Positions 1 to 7,758 of a stretch of DNA of 64,000 bases are shown piece by piece. Under the pieces are notes generated by a model that ran no database searches, was not told the origin of the DNA, and saw only the letters and a list, made by a program, of their open reading frames with translations. The stretch's first letter is position 1; each line of letters opens with the position of its first letter. Where the stretch lies: the NCBI RefSeq assembly GCF_947502065.1, contig NZ_CANMYE010000006.1, forward strand, positions 62,001 to 126,000, written 5' to 3'. Source of the DNA: an uncultured Pseudoteredinibacter sp. (GTDB lineage: Bacteria; Pseudomonadota; Gammaproteobacteria; Pseudomonadales; Cellvibrionaceae). A program made the position numbers and the translations under genes.

Positions 1-638
1 ATATCTTTACGCATTTTGCTCGAGGAAATATTGCCCTATCCGTCGCGATAACCGCCGTGACGACTTTAGCCTGCTTATTTACCACTCCTTTCATTTTAGA
101 TTTACTCATTGCCAATTATATGCCGGTAGAGTTTGTGATGCCTAAGGCGCACATTATGAAAGAGATTGCGCTGACCTTGTTATTGCCATTGGCATTAGGG
201 ATGCTCTATCTGAAATTGTTTCCCTCCACTGCTGAGCAGTTTTCAAAATGGGCGATTCGAGCGTCGATGTTTGGTTTGCTTATGATTGTGGTTGGGGCAT
301 CGGCTTCTGGGCGTTTAGATTTACAGTTATTTGGTTACTTTAATGTATTTCTGATCGTATTCTTTATATTGGCAATGGGGGTGGTTAGCTGGCTGATCTC
401 CTGGGGTTTGCTCAGGCTCTCCCATGCTGATGCAACGGCCGTTGATATGGAAGTGGTCGTGCGTAATATCAATCTTGGCCTAATGTTAAAAGCCTTACTG
501 TTTCCAGCTGTGCTAGGGCAGGTTGACCCAGTCGGGGATATGGTATTGTTGGCGCTGTTGCTGTACGGTGGTTTGCAAATGTTTGTGGCCGCTGCTTTGA
601 TCGCACTGCGACGCTCCACAGCACCGGCAAGTCATTAA
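1..638 (+). CDS. Bile acid:sodium symporter family (BASS/SBF) transporter, 5'-truncated by the window edge
   Basis: The reading frame is open from base 3 to the TAA at 636-638, so the gene begins before the window. The first visible residues (FTHFARGNIALSVAITAV, then a FTTPF turn) match the conserved core of SBF-family sodium-coupled transporters. About 212 residues are visible and almost all lie in hydrophobic segments, with at least five membrane helices. Known family members have about 10 helices and roughly 300 residues and import bile acids or other organic anions with sodium at the inner membrane; the substrate here cannot be told. The next gene follows after 18 nt behind a good Shine-Dalgarno sequence, so the two are probably co-transcribed. 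A GTG at 57 could be called as a start, but conserved sequence continues upstream of it. Confidence 0.8.
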   Translation, partial: IFTHFARGNIALSVAITAVTTLACLFTTPFILDLLIANYMPVEFVMPKAHIMKEIALTLLLPLALGMLYLKLFPSTAEQFSKWAIRASMFGLLMIVVGASASGRLDLQLFGYFNVFLIVFFILAMGVVSWLISWGLLRLSHADATAVDMEVVVRNINLGLMLKALLFPAVLGQVDPVGDMVLLALLLYGGLQMFVAAALIALRRSTAPASH

Positions 639-656
639 CGATTTAAGGAGCCCTGT

Positions 657-1139
657 ATGAAATATCTACTGGCACAGGCAAATATTGCTAAGTTTCGCTT
701 ACCTCAAGAGCACCCGGTGAATGCGGACTTTGTTAATAATCTGGATCGTGTAAATGCGATCGCCGAAGAGCAGCAAGGCTTTGTATGGCGCTTTACCGGT
801 GATGGTAATGATGCGATGGATGTGCAAGCCTTTGACGACCCAAATATTGCCTTAAATATGTCGGTATGGACCGATGTAAAATCTCTGGTGAATTTTGTTT
901 ATCGCAATCAAGATCACCGAGATATCATGCGTCGACGTAAAGAGTGGTTCGATAAGATCGACTTTCATATGGTGCTCTGGTGGATAGAAGAGGGGCGCAT
1001 GCCAACACCAGAGGAGGCTAAGATTCGATTAGAGTTGCTTAAGTGCAATGGCCCTAGCTATGCAGCCTTCACCTTTAAACAACCTTTTGCGCCACCGACA
1101 GGAGAATTGGTCGAGGCCTTTCAGGACCGCTGTGCTTGA
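657..1139 (+). CDS. DUF3291 domain-containing protein
   Basis: A 160-residue soluble protein starting at an ATG preceded by AAGGAG (645-650). The beginning MKYLLAQANIAKFRLP, the middle segment with MSVWTDVKSLVNFVYRNQDH, and the DKIDFHMVLWWIEEG stretch are typical of DUF3291, a small ferredoxin-like or monooxygenase-like fold whose biochemical function is not established. Residues of interest are the aromatic pair WW near position 109 and the RRR run near 92. There is no signal peptide or membrane segment. It probably shares a transcript with the transporter gene just upstream. Family assignment is by recognition of sequence pattern; no function is inferred. Confidence 0.75.
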   Translation: MKYLLAQANIAKFRLPQEHPVNADFVNNLDRVNAIAEEQQGFVWRFTGDGNDAMDVQAFDDPNIALNMSVWTDVKSLVNFVYRNQDHRDIMRRRKEWFDKIDFHMVLWWIEEGRMPTPEEAKIRLELLKCNGPSYAAFTFKQPFAPPTGELVEAFQDRCA

Positions 1140-1221
1140 AATTTTAAGAATTACTGTGTGGATTCAAAGGGCATGGCGGTAGTATATTCACTTTTAAAGC
1201 TTTGATATGGAAATTGTTAGT

Positions 1222-1710
1222 ATGAAATGGTTAGTTGTGTTGTTGTGCTTGAGTTCGGTTTTATTACATGCTGAGGAGAATACAGGCGATACGGAAATCG
1301 ATAAGTATGATGATTTGATGTTGGCTTTGGAGTTGGCGAAGATCATTCATAGTCCCCAAACCCATGAGGAAATGATCAAGCAGATTGTTGACGACACTAT
1401 CAAGGGGGCGCCTCATATGGAGCCGTTTCGTAAAGTGTTTCAAGAGTTCTATAGCGAGTATGTCCACTATGACTTTGTGGTGGAGGATGTTGCGCTGATT
1501 TATTCTGAGTTATTCGATAAAGATGATTTGCTTGAGTTGAAAAAGTTTCATACCTCAGAAGTGGGGCAGAAGTTTAATAAAAATGCGTCAGCTATCCAAA
1601 TGTCGATGCTGGAGGCAAATATGGAGCGTATGGCCAACAATATGCAGTATCTACAGCCAATGCTTGAAGAGGAGGCCGCTCGCCTCAAATCTTTGAGTGA
1701 GGCGAATTAA
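1222..1710 (+). CDS. DUF2059 domain-containing exported protein
   Basis: A small protein of about 162 residues. The N-terminus MKWLVVLLCLSSVLLHAEE looks like a cleavable signal peptide, so export to the periplasm is inferred. The segment LFDKDDLLELKKFHTSEVGQKF (roughly residues 94-117) is the hallmark of DUF2059, in which a short helix pair ends in a 'fy.s..Gqkf' motif. The reading frame opens at an ATG at 1207, five codons earlier. I prefer 1222 because the signal peptide then begins directly with Met-Lys, but neither start has a clear ribosome binding site. It is followed by a strong bidirectional terminator. The function of DUF2059 proteins is unknown. Confidence 0.7.
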   Translation: MKWLVVLLCLSSVLLHAEENTGDTEIDKYDDLMLALELAKIIHSPQTHEEMIKQIVDDTIKGAPHMEPFRKVFQEFYSEYVHYDFVVEDVALIYSELFDKDDLLELKKFHTSEVGQKFNKNASAIQMSMLEANMERMANNMQYLQPMLEEEAARLKSLSEAN

Positions 1711-1750
1711 AATTGATGGTGGTAGTGATATAAGGCGCTAGCTTAAGCGC

Positions 1751-1786
1751 AATCAATAAGGGCAGCCAAAGCTGCCCTTATTGATT
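1751..1786. terminator. Bidirectional intrinsic terminator between the DUF2059 gene and hslU
   Basis: A perfect 16-bp inverted repeat, AATCAATAAGGGCAGC with its reverse complement, encloses a 4-nt loop (CAAA). The stem core is GC-rich and the outer bases form A and T runs on both strands. It lies between two convergent genes and can serve both. Confidence 0.85.
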
Positions 1787-1806
1787 TGTAAGTTGGCAAA
1801 TATTTT

Positions 1807-3126
1807 TTACAAGATAAAACGACTTAAGTCTTCATCCTGAGCTAGCTCGCCCAGCGCCTTGCTAACATAATTTGCATCAATGTTTACCGGGCCCTGGCTA
1901 TCGCTGGCGTCAAAGGAAATTTCTTCCAATAAACGCTCTAGCACAGTGTGTAGGCGTCGGGCACCGATATTTTCAGTGCGCTCGTTTACATCAAATGCTG
2001 TTTCGGCAATTTTGCGAATACCGTCGTCAGTGAAGTTAAGCTCTAAACCTTCGGTGGCCAGTAGTGCCTTTTGCTGCTCGGTAAGAGAAGCATTTGGCTC
2101 TACCAAGATGCGCTCGAAGTCGGCAGCGCTCAATGCTTCAAGTTCTACGCGAATAGGCAGGCGGCCTTGCAGTTCTGGAATGAGATCAGAAGGCTTGGAT
2201 AGGTGGAATGCGCCTGATGCAACAAACAAAATATGATCGGTTTTGATCATGCCGTGTTTGGTGCTAACGGTGCAGCCTTCAATTAATGGTAGCAAGTCAC
2301 GTTGAACGCCTTCACGGGACACATCACCGCCAGAATTTTCTTGGCGCTTGGCAACCTTGTCGATTTCATCAATGAAAACGATACCATTTTGTTCGGCTGC
2401 GGCAATGGCTTTAGCTTTAACTTCTTCTTCGTTGATTAGTTTGGCGGCCTCTTCGTCTTGCAGTTGTTTTTGTGCCTGCTTAACGGTCAGCTTGGTCTTT
2501 TTGGTTTTTCCTGTATTCATTGAGGAAAACATATTTTGCAACTGACTGGTCATGTCTTCCATGCCAGGAGGTGCCATAATTTCTACGCCTACTGGGGTGG
2601 CGGAAAGTTCAAGCTCAATTTCCTTATCATCCAGCTCACCTTCGCGCAGCTTTTTGCGGAAGATTTGGCGGGTGCCAGTTTCCGCTTTTTCGCTCAGATC
2701 TTCGCCGCGTGCTGGCGGTAGAAGAGCATCCAGAATTCGATCTTCAGCGGCCTCGTAAGCGCGATGTTCAACTTTGGTTTTTTCCTGCTCGCGATACATC
2801 TTGATCGACATGTCGACTAGGTCGCGAACAATAGATTCAACATCGCGGCCGACATAGCCCACCTCGGTAAACTTGGTGGCCTCTACTTTAATAAATGGCG
2901 CGTTAGCGAGTTTGGCAAGGCGGCGGGCAATTTCGGTTTTACCCACGCCTGTTGGGCCAATCATCAAAATATTTTTAGGAGTGATTTCATTACGCAGCTC
3001 TTCGTCGAGTTGCATGCGACGCCAGCGATTACGTAAAGCGATAGCAACAGCGCGCTTGGCATCTTTTTGACCGATGATGTGTTTGTCCAGCTCGTGAACA
3101 ATTTCTCTAGGTGTCATTTGGGACAT
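1807..3126 (-). CDS. hslU: ATP-dependent protease ATPase subunit HslU (ClpY)
   Basis: 439 residues, the normal length for HslU, the AAA+ unfoldase that feeds substrates to the HslV peptidase in the cytoplasm. The N-terminal MTPREIVHELDKHIIGQ, Walker A GPTGVGKTE (about residues 57-65) and Walker B VFIDEID (about 251-257) are present. So are the variable I-domain between them, the arginine-rich C-terminal region (NIGARRLHTVLERLLEE) and the C-terminal LSRFIL tail that docks into HslV. It lies 8 nt downstream of hslV in the usual hslV-hslU order, so one transcript and stoichiometric expression are expected, probably under the heat-shock-like promoter upstream of hslV. Confidence 0.97.
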   Translation of the reverse strand: MSQMTPREIVHELDKHIIGQKDAKRAVAIALRNRWRRMQLDEELRNEITPKNILMIGPTGVGKTEIARRLAKLANAPFIKVEATKFTEVGYVGRDVESIVRDLVDMSIKMYREQEKTKVEHRAYEAAEDRILDALLPPARGEDLSEKAETGTRQIFRKKLREGELDDKEIELELSATPVGVEIMAPPGMEDMTSQLQNMFSSMNTGKTKKTKLTVKQAQKQLQDEEAAKLINEEEVKAKAIAAAEQNGIVFIDEIDKVAKRQENSGGDVSREGVQRDLLPLIEGCTVSTKHGMIKTDHILFVASGAFHLSKPSDLIPELQGRLPIRVELEALSAADFERILVEPNASLTEQQKALLATEGLELNFTDDGIRKIAETAFDVNERTENIGARRLHTVLERLLEEISFDASDSQGPVNIDANYVSKALGELAQDEDLSRFIL

Positions 3127-3134
3127 GGTCTTAC

Positions 3135-3674
3135 TCAGTATTCCAGTTCTTCAATGGTATGGTTCTGGTTGGTGTACACACAGATGTCACCAGCAATCTT
3201 TAAGCCTTGCTTAACGATGTCGATCGCTTCCATCTCGGTGTTGTCCAACAGTGCGCGGGCGGCAGATTGGGCAAAGGGACCGCCAGAGCCAATAGCGATT
3301 AGATCGTCTTCGGGCTGAATCACATCGCCATTACCGGTAATAATTAGAGAAGCTTCCTCATTGGCGACAGCCAGTAGAGCTTCAAGTTTGCGCAGGGCTC
3401 GGTCTGAGCGCCAGTCTTTGGCCAGCTCAACGGCGGCTCTTACTAGCTGCCCATTGTGGGCTTCTAGTTTGGCTTCAAAGCGCTCGAATAGCGTGAATGC
3501 ATCGGCGGTACCACCGGCAAAGCCGGCGATAACCTTGCCGCCATGCAGGCGGCGAACCTTACGGGCATTGCCTTTCATCACGGTATTGCCCATTGATACT
3601 TGGCCGTCGCCGCCTATGACTACTTTGCCATTGCGACGAGCGGATAGAATAGTTGTGCCTCGATATTGTTCCAC
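3135..3674 (-). CDS. hslV: ATP-dependent protease peptidase subunit HslV (ClpQ)
   Basis: 179 residues. After a short leader MEQYRG come the TT residues at positions 7-8 that correspond to the catalytic N-terminal threonine of HslV. Here the threonine would be exposed by removal of six residues rather than of Met alone. The core SARRNGKVVIGGDGQVSMGN, GNARKVRRL, FAGGTADAFTLFERFE and IGSGGPFAQSAARALL are all family signatures of this proteasome-like Ntn hydrolase, which forms a two-ring dodecamer capped by HslU. No in-frame ATG lies immediately before the threonine, so the leader is probably real. It is first in the hslVU operon. Confidence 0.97.
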   Translation of the reverse strand: MEQYRGTTILSARRNGKVVIGGDGQVSMGNTVMKGNARKVRRLHGGKVIAGFAGGTADAFTLFERFEAKLEAHNGQLVRAAVELAKDWRSDRALRKLEALLAVANEEASLIITGNGDVIQPEDDLIAIGSGGPFAQSAARALLDNTEMEAIDIVKQGLKIAGDICVYTNQNHTIEELEY

Positions 3675-3696
3675 GGGACGTCCTTCTAAGGGGGTT

Positions 3697-3721
3697 GATT
3701 GCCAAAAAAATCTTGGCGATT
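3697..3721 (-). promoter_or_regulatory. Stem-loop in the hslVU 5' untranslated region
   Basis: GATTGCCAA (3697-3705) and TTGGCGATT (3713-3721) can pair over 9 bp, with G-T wobbles, around a short loop. If transcription starts near 3725, this hairpin sits at the very 5' end of the hslVU mRNA. Enterobacterial hslVU mRNAs are reported to carry a stabilising 5' stem-loop; whether this one is equivalent is inference. Confidence 0.4.
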
Positions 3722-3732
3722 ACCCCTTTAAG

Positions 3733-3758
3733 TATGGGCAATATTGTGGCTTTTCAAG
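3733..3758 (-). promoter_or_regulatory. Candidate sigma-32 (heat-shock) promoter for hslVU
   Basis: Read on the minus strand, CTTGAAA (3752-3758) is followed after 13 nt by CCCATA (3733-3738). This resembles the RpoH consensus CTTGAAA-N13-17-CCCCATnT, and hslVU is a classic RpoH target. It lies about 60 nt upstream of the hslV start. It was identified by eye only. Confidence 0.6.
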
Positions 3759-3853
3759 CGATAATGGGTTTGCGCTGTGCAAAGGAAGGTAAATTGTTAC
3801 TGAGAGGGCTGCGTGATACTGAAATTAATAGCTCAGGCAGCTATAGTGACCGT

Positions 3854-4477
3854 TTATTTTCGTGCTTCGCGTTCGATGACTAAGGTTTCTATGCCTTGGC
3901 TTATCAGTTTGCCGCGGGTATTGGCCAACTTTGATTTGCTCGCGTATGGGCCGACCAAAACGCGGTGCCAGATGCTGCCATTACGCACCTTAACCTCTTC
4001 AACTTGGCTGTCGAATCCCGATAGTGCCAGCTTGGCATGTAGGCGATCAGCATCTTTAGCACTGCGAAATGAGCCAACCTGCAGCAAAAATTCCATATCT
4101 TTCTGCTGACGCAAGCCGCCGCCGTCGTAGGCATCCGGCGATTTTTCAACAACAACTTCAGATTCTTTTAATAGCTCGTAAAAGTCAAAACGCGGCTGGG
4201 GGATGCTTTTTTCTTCGGCAGCGGGCTGTTTGTTACTCGCTTGCTTAGCTGTCTCGGCCTGGGGGGCGGGGATCACGCCGCTTAAGAATATTAAAAAGGT
4301 GGCAAGGCTACCTAGCAGGCCGCCGCAAAGGAACCATAACCAGCCGCTAGCGCTGCGGCTTTGTGCTTTTTTGCTGCTACTGCGGCGCTTATTACCGCTC
4401 GCTGTGCTGCGAGAGCTGCTACGAGAATTGCTGCGGCTGCTTGTGCTGCGTTTTTTCTTGGCGAAATCTTGGCTCAT
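3854..4477 (-). CDS. SPOR-domain membrane protein (FtsN-like)
   Basis: 207 residues. The cytoplasmic N-terminus (about residues 8-44) is a striking Ser/Arg/Lys-rich tract with repeated SR, RS and SS pairs. A single membrane segment follows (about 46-69, WLWFLCGGLLGSLATFLIFL), then a short periplasmic linker. A C-terminal SPOR domain (about 128-205) contains FLLQVGSFRSAKDADRLHAK and WHRVLVGPYASKSKL. SPOR domains bind denuded septal peptidoglycan, so a role in division or envelope maintenance is inferred. The position between priA and hslV matches the SPOR gene of the Pseudomonas locus. It resembles FtsN in layout, but I cannot say it is the essential FtsN. A weak inverted repeat (3828-3844) follows the stop. 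Confidence 0.85.
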   Translation of the reverse strand: MSQDFAKKKRSTSSRSNSRSSSRSTASGNKRRSSSKKAQSRSASGWLWFLCGGLLGSLATFLIFLSGVIPAPQAETAKQASNKQPAAEEKSIPQPRFDFYELLKESEVVVEKSPDAYDGGGLRQQKDMEFLLQVGSFRSAKDADRLHAKLALSGFDSQVEEVKVRNGSIWHRVLVGPYASKSKLANTRGKLISQGIETLVIEREARK

Positions 4478-4545
4478 GGGGTCCTTGAACTGCTTACTAA
4501 CTACCTAGCAACCCGTTTTGCGGCGGGCTGCGAAAACCCGACATT

Positions 4546-6756
4546 CTACATCATGTCTAGGGGATCGACATCAAGGGAGCAGCGAATGTGGCTCGGTATC
4601 TTACTCTGATCCAGGTATTGACCGACTAAGCTCAGTATCTGCTGCATATGGCGCCGGCTCTCGCAGTTAAATTGCAGTTGGTATCGATACATTTGCTTGC
4701 GTTTTTCCATCGGGGCTGCAAATGGCCCCAGGTAGATTCGTTCAGGGCTTGGTGGGGCATATTGTTCAAGCCATTGGCGCATATTCTGTAAAAATGACTC
4801 AGCTTGCATGCCGTCACGGGCATCACAATGCAGCAGGGCTAAGTGCCTATAGGGCGGCATATAGGCAAGTTGTCGTTCTCGCAGTATTTGTCGTGCAAAC
4901 AGGTGGTAACCTTTGTGCAAAAGCGTTTCTAGCAGGGGGTGGTCTTTGTTATGGCTTTGGATGATAACTTTTCCGGGCTTTTCGGCCCGCCCAGCTCGAC
5001 CGGCCACTTGGGTAATCAGCTGGCCCATTCTTTCCGGACCTCGAAAGTCGCCGCTGAATAATCCGCCATCGGCATCCACAATAACGACCAAGGTGACATT
5101 AGGAAAATGGTGGCCTTTGGCTAACATTTGGGTGCCCAATAGGATACATGGTTGGCCTTGATCGACTTCGTGCAATAGCTCGTGCATCGCCTGTTTCTTG
5201 CGAGTGCTGTCACGGTCGATGCGAATGATCTGGGTATCTGGGAAGTGCTCTTGCAGGGTTTCCTCGCTGCGCTGAGTGCCATAACCCTGGCTAATTAATT
5301 CTCTACTAAAACAATCCGGGCATTGTTGAGGCTGCGCCATGCTGGCTTCGCAATGGTGGCAGCGCATTTGATGCTGCGCTTTGTGCAGGGTCATTCTTGC
5401 GCTGCAATGACGGCACTCGGCAACCCAACCACAGTTGTGGCAGATCAGGCTAGGCGCAAATCCCCGTCGATTTAAGAATACTAAAACCTGATTACCGGCT
5501 GCGAGGGTGTTTGCGATGGCATCTAGGCTGTTTTGGCTAAGGCCGCCAATCAAGGTCTTTTGCTTGATGTCTTCAACGATAATTGCTGGTGGTTTAGCGG
5601 CGCCTGCTCGTCGGGTAAGGCGCAAATGCTCGTAGCGACCTTGTATGGCATTGTGCAGGGTTTCTAGGCTGGGTGTTGCTGTGCCTAAGATAATTGGAAT
5701 ATTCGCTTTTTTCGCTCTAAATATCGCAAGGTCTCTACCCGAGTAGCGCACACCGTCTTGTTGCTTGAAGGACAGGTCATGTTCTTCATCAATGATGATA
5801 ATTCCTGGTCGGTATAGCGGTGTAAATATCGCTGAGCGGGTGCCAATAACAATTCCGGCTTGACCGGTTTTAGCCATGCCCCAAGCTTGCAGGCGCTCTT
5901 TATCATTAAGCCCAGAATGTATCGCTACAATGGGGCATTTAAAGCGGTTTTGAAAGCGTCCGAGGGTTTGCGGCGTGAGTCCAATTTCAGGAATTAAAAC
6001 TAAGGCTTGGCGGCCTTCGCGTAGTACTTCGGCAATGGCTTGTAAATAAACTTCGGTTTTGCCGCTGCCTGTGGTGCCTTCGAGCAAATAACAGGAAAAT
6101 TGTTGATAGCGCAGCTGCTCTAGTGCGGCCTCTTGTTCTTCGTTCAGTGGCAGGGGGGCTTGTTTTTGATGTTCACTAGCTACTATCGTGGGCAGCTGCT
6201 CGCTATGCCAGTTAATTAAGCCTTTATCCAGCATGGCTTTGACCACTGCGTTGCTGATACATAGTCTCTTTAAGTCGGTTTTATCAAGCCTCCCTTCTTC
6301 CTGAAGGGCGCTAAGTAAAGCAGCTTGCTTACGAGCTTTGCTGAGCCCTCCTGGTGGAAGGCCAAGCCCTTCTTGGCTGAGTTGTAGGTACTCGTTTTGG
6401 GGCAGGCTTAGCGCCTCACCTTGGCGTAGGAGCTTTGGTAGTGCCGTACTATAGGCCTCTCCGATCGGGCATTGATAATAGCTACTACAGAAATCCAGTA
6501 GCTGGCGGATTTCTTCAGGTACTAAGCTATCCTGGTCTAATGCTGCTCCAGCGGCTTTGAGTTTGGCAATACTTTGCTTGGTGTCGCGGCTTTGTTCTAG
6601 TACAACACCGGTAAGCTCTCTATGGCCAAAGGGTACTTTGACTCTTGAGCCTATTGGGTAGTCTCTGCCGGGCTCGCCGATGTAGTCGAAGAGTCGGCGC
6701 AGTGGTACCGGTAAGGCAACTCGGATAATACTGTATTGATGGTTCTGATCCGGCAT
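4546..6756 (-). CDS. priA: Primosomal protein N' (replication restart helicase PriA)
   Basis: 736 residues, the usual PriA length. The N-terminal 3'-DNA-binding domain (RVALPVPLRRLFDY) comes first. Then follow a helicase core with Walker A TTGSGKTEVY, the DEEH box in IIIDEEHDLSFKQQ and helicase motif GTATPSLET. The zinc-binding insert has eight cysteines (CHNC, CRHC, CHHC, CPDC), and the C-terminal helicase motifs include GTQMLAKGHHFPNV and QVAGRAGRAEKPG. PriA reloads the replisome at collapsed forks. In the Pseudomonas locus argS lies between priA and the SPOR gene; here only 68 nt separate them. The gene is divergent from rpmE. Confidence 0.97.
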   Translation of the reverse strand: MPDQNHQYSIIRVALPVPLRRLFDYIGEPGRDYPIGSRVKVPFGHRELTGVVLEQSRDTKQSIAKLKAAGAALDQDSLVPEEIRQLLDFCSSYYQCPIGEAYSTALPKLLRQGEALSLPQNEYLQLSQEGLGLPPGGLSKARKQAALLSALQEEGRLDKTDLKRLCISNAVVKAMLDKGLINWHSEQLPTIVASEHQKQAPLPLNEEQEAALEQLRYQQFSCYLLEGTTGSGKTEVYLQAIAEVLREGRQALVLIPEIGLTPQTLGRFQNRFKCPIVAIHSGLNDKERLQAWGMAKTGQAGIVIGTRSAIFTPLYRPGIIIIDEEHDLSFKQQDGVRYSGRDLAIFRAKKANIPIILGTATPSLETLHNAIQGRYEHLRLTRRAGAAKPPAIIVEDIKQKTLIGGLSQNSLDAIANTLAAGNQVLVFLNRRGFAPSLICHNCGWVAECRHCSARMTLHKAQHQMRCHHCEASMAQPQQCPDCFSRELISQGYGTQRSEETLQEHFPDTQIIRIDRDSTRKKQAMHELLHEVDQGQPCILLGTQMLAKGHHFPNVTLVVIVDADGGLFSGDFRGPERMGQLITQVAGRAGRAEKPGKVIIQSHNKDHPLLETLLHKGYHLFARQILRERQLAYMPPYRHLALLHCDARDGMQAESFLQNMRQWLEQYAPPSPERIYLGPFAAPMEKRKQMYRYQLQFNCESRRHMQQILSLVGQYLDQSKIPSHIRCSLDVDPLDMM

Positions 6757-7061
6757 AGCGTTGATATAGGGCGCCTGTAAGTAATCGCCAGAGCACCACT
6801 GGCATTGTGTTTAGGTGCCTTATGAGTTTACCGTGGCATTATAAGGAGCTGAGGCCCTTTTGTTCCAATCTGAATAGGCATTGCGCTAAGACTTCGTGGA
6901 TATTGGTCTAAAGCTGCATTTTTGCTTGCGTTCTGGTCTTGTTCTGTTAGTATGCGCCGTCTATTTTTTGGCCGCTGCGAGTGGCCTAAAAGCGCTTTAT
7001 AGGGTTTCCGTGCTTGGCAATGACTGGGTGGCGGAAACAAGATTAATTAATGAGGCACACT
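6757..7061. promoter_or_regulatory. Divergent priA/rpmE intergenic region with a candidate rpmE promoter
   Basis: No gene is apparent in this stretch. On the plus strand TTGCGT (6926-6931) and TAGTAT (6948-6953), separated by 16 nt, make a plausible sigma-70 promoter for rpmE with a leader of about 100 nt. I saw no L31-binding or zinc-regulator site that I could support. The priA promoter must also lie here but is not obvious. Confidence 0.35.
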
Positions 7062-7274
7062 ATGAAAGCTGATATCCATCCGAATTACGGTGAGATTACC
7101 GCTACTTGTTCTTGCGGTAACACCATCAAGACTGGCTCTACTTTGGGCAAAGACCTACACTTGGACGTATGTTCAGAGTGTCACCCTTTCTACACTGGTA
7201 AGCAGAAAGTTGTTGATACCGGTGGTCGTATCGATCGCTTTAAGAAGCGTTTCGGTAGCCGCATCAAGAAGTAA
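7062..7274 (+). CDS. rpmE: 50S ribosomal protein L31, zinc-binding type
   Basis: 70 residues beginning MKADIHPNYGEITATCSCGN. The four cysteines of the zinc-binding (C+) form are present: two in CSC near residues 16-18 and two in CSEC near 37-40. They are followed by HPFYTGKQKVVDTGGRIDRFKKRF, which matches E. coli L31 closely. L31 bridges the ribosomal subunits and can act as a zinc reserve. An in-frame ATG lies four codons upstream at 7050, but the family start is the ATG at 7062. A strong terminator follows at 7314, so the gene is probably monocistronic. Confidence 0.97.
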   Translation: MKADIHPNYGEITATCSCGNTIKTGSTLGKDLHLDVCSECHPFYTGKQKVVDTGGRIDRFKKRFGSRIKK

Positions 7275-7313
7275 TTCTTGTAAGCAGCCGACAGCAAATT
7301 TATTTGCTGCAAG

Positions 7314-7348
7314 AAAAACCCTTTGTGAAATTCACAAAGGGTTTTTTT
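7314..7348 (+). terminator. Intrinsic terminator of rpmE
   Basis: ACCCTTTGTGAA and TTCACAAAGGGT form a perfect 12-bp stem, preceded by an A run and followed by seven Ts. Confidence 0.9.
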
Positions 7349-7758
7349 ATGCCTTGAAAAACGTTTTCTTGTTTTATCTTATGAGTTTGATGCCCTGCTT
7401 TAGGGGTGAGAAATGCCTGCTCTCTTATCTGTAAGCTAATGTTTTTTCAGTTATTTTGCGCTTGTCTATTTATCTTCCTGACTAATATTGATTATTGCTC
7501 GTTCAAATAATGCGGCATTTAGGCCAATTTAACCTAGCTATAGGGCTATTTAATGTAATCAATGGTCGCTAACACCGCGATTGTGGTTACAATTGTTATT
7601 GATGGCTTTATATGCTGGGAGTATGCTTCCTAGACCTGTCTGAAAAGCCGTCAGAGCTTCGCGGGAAATAATTACAATATTCAGCAATAGTGAACAGGTG
7701 TCATAGTGCACTTGCCTGTCGCTTTGCAAACACAAACATAGCAATAGTGGTTGGGACC
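7349..7758 (+). other. Intergenic stretch upstream of the malic enzyme gene, no gene seen
   Basis: About 410 nt between the rpmE terminator and the malic enzyme start, AT-rich in its first half. Open frames here have no ribosome binding site or recognisable protein pattern. It presumably holds the malic enzyme promoter, which I could not place confidently. Confidence 0.4.

Noticed and set aside
3361..3883. Plus-strand frames opposite hslV and its leader
   Set aside because: They are antisense to hslV, have no recognisable protein pattern and no ribosome binding site.
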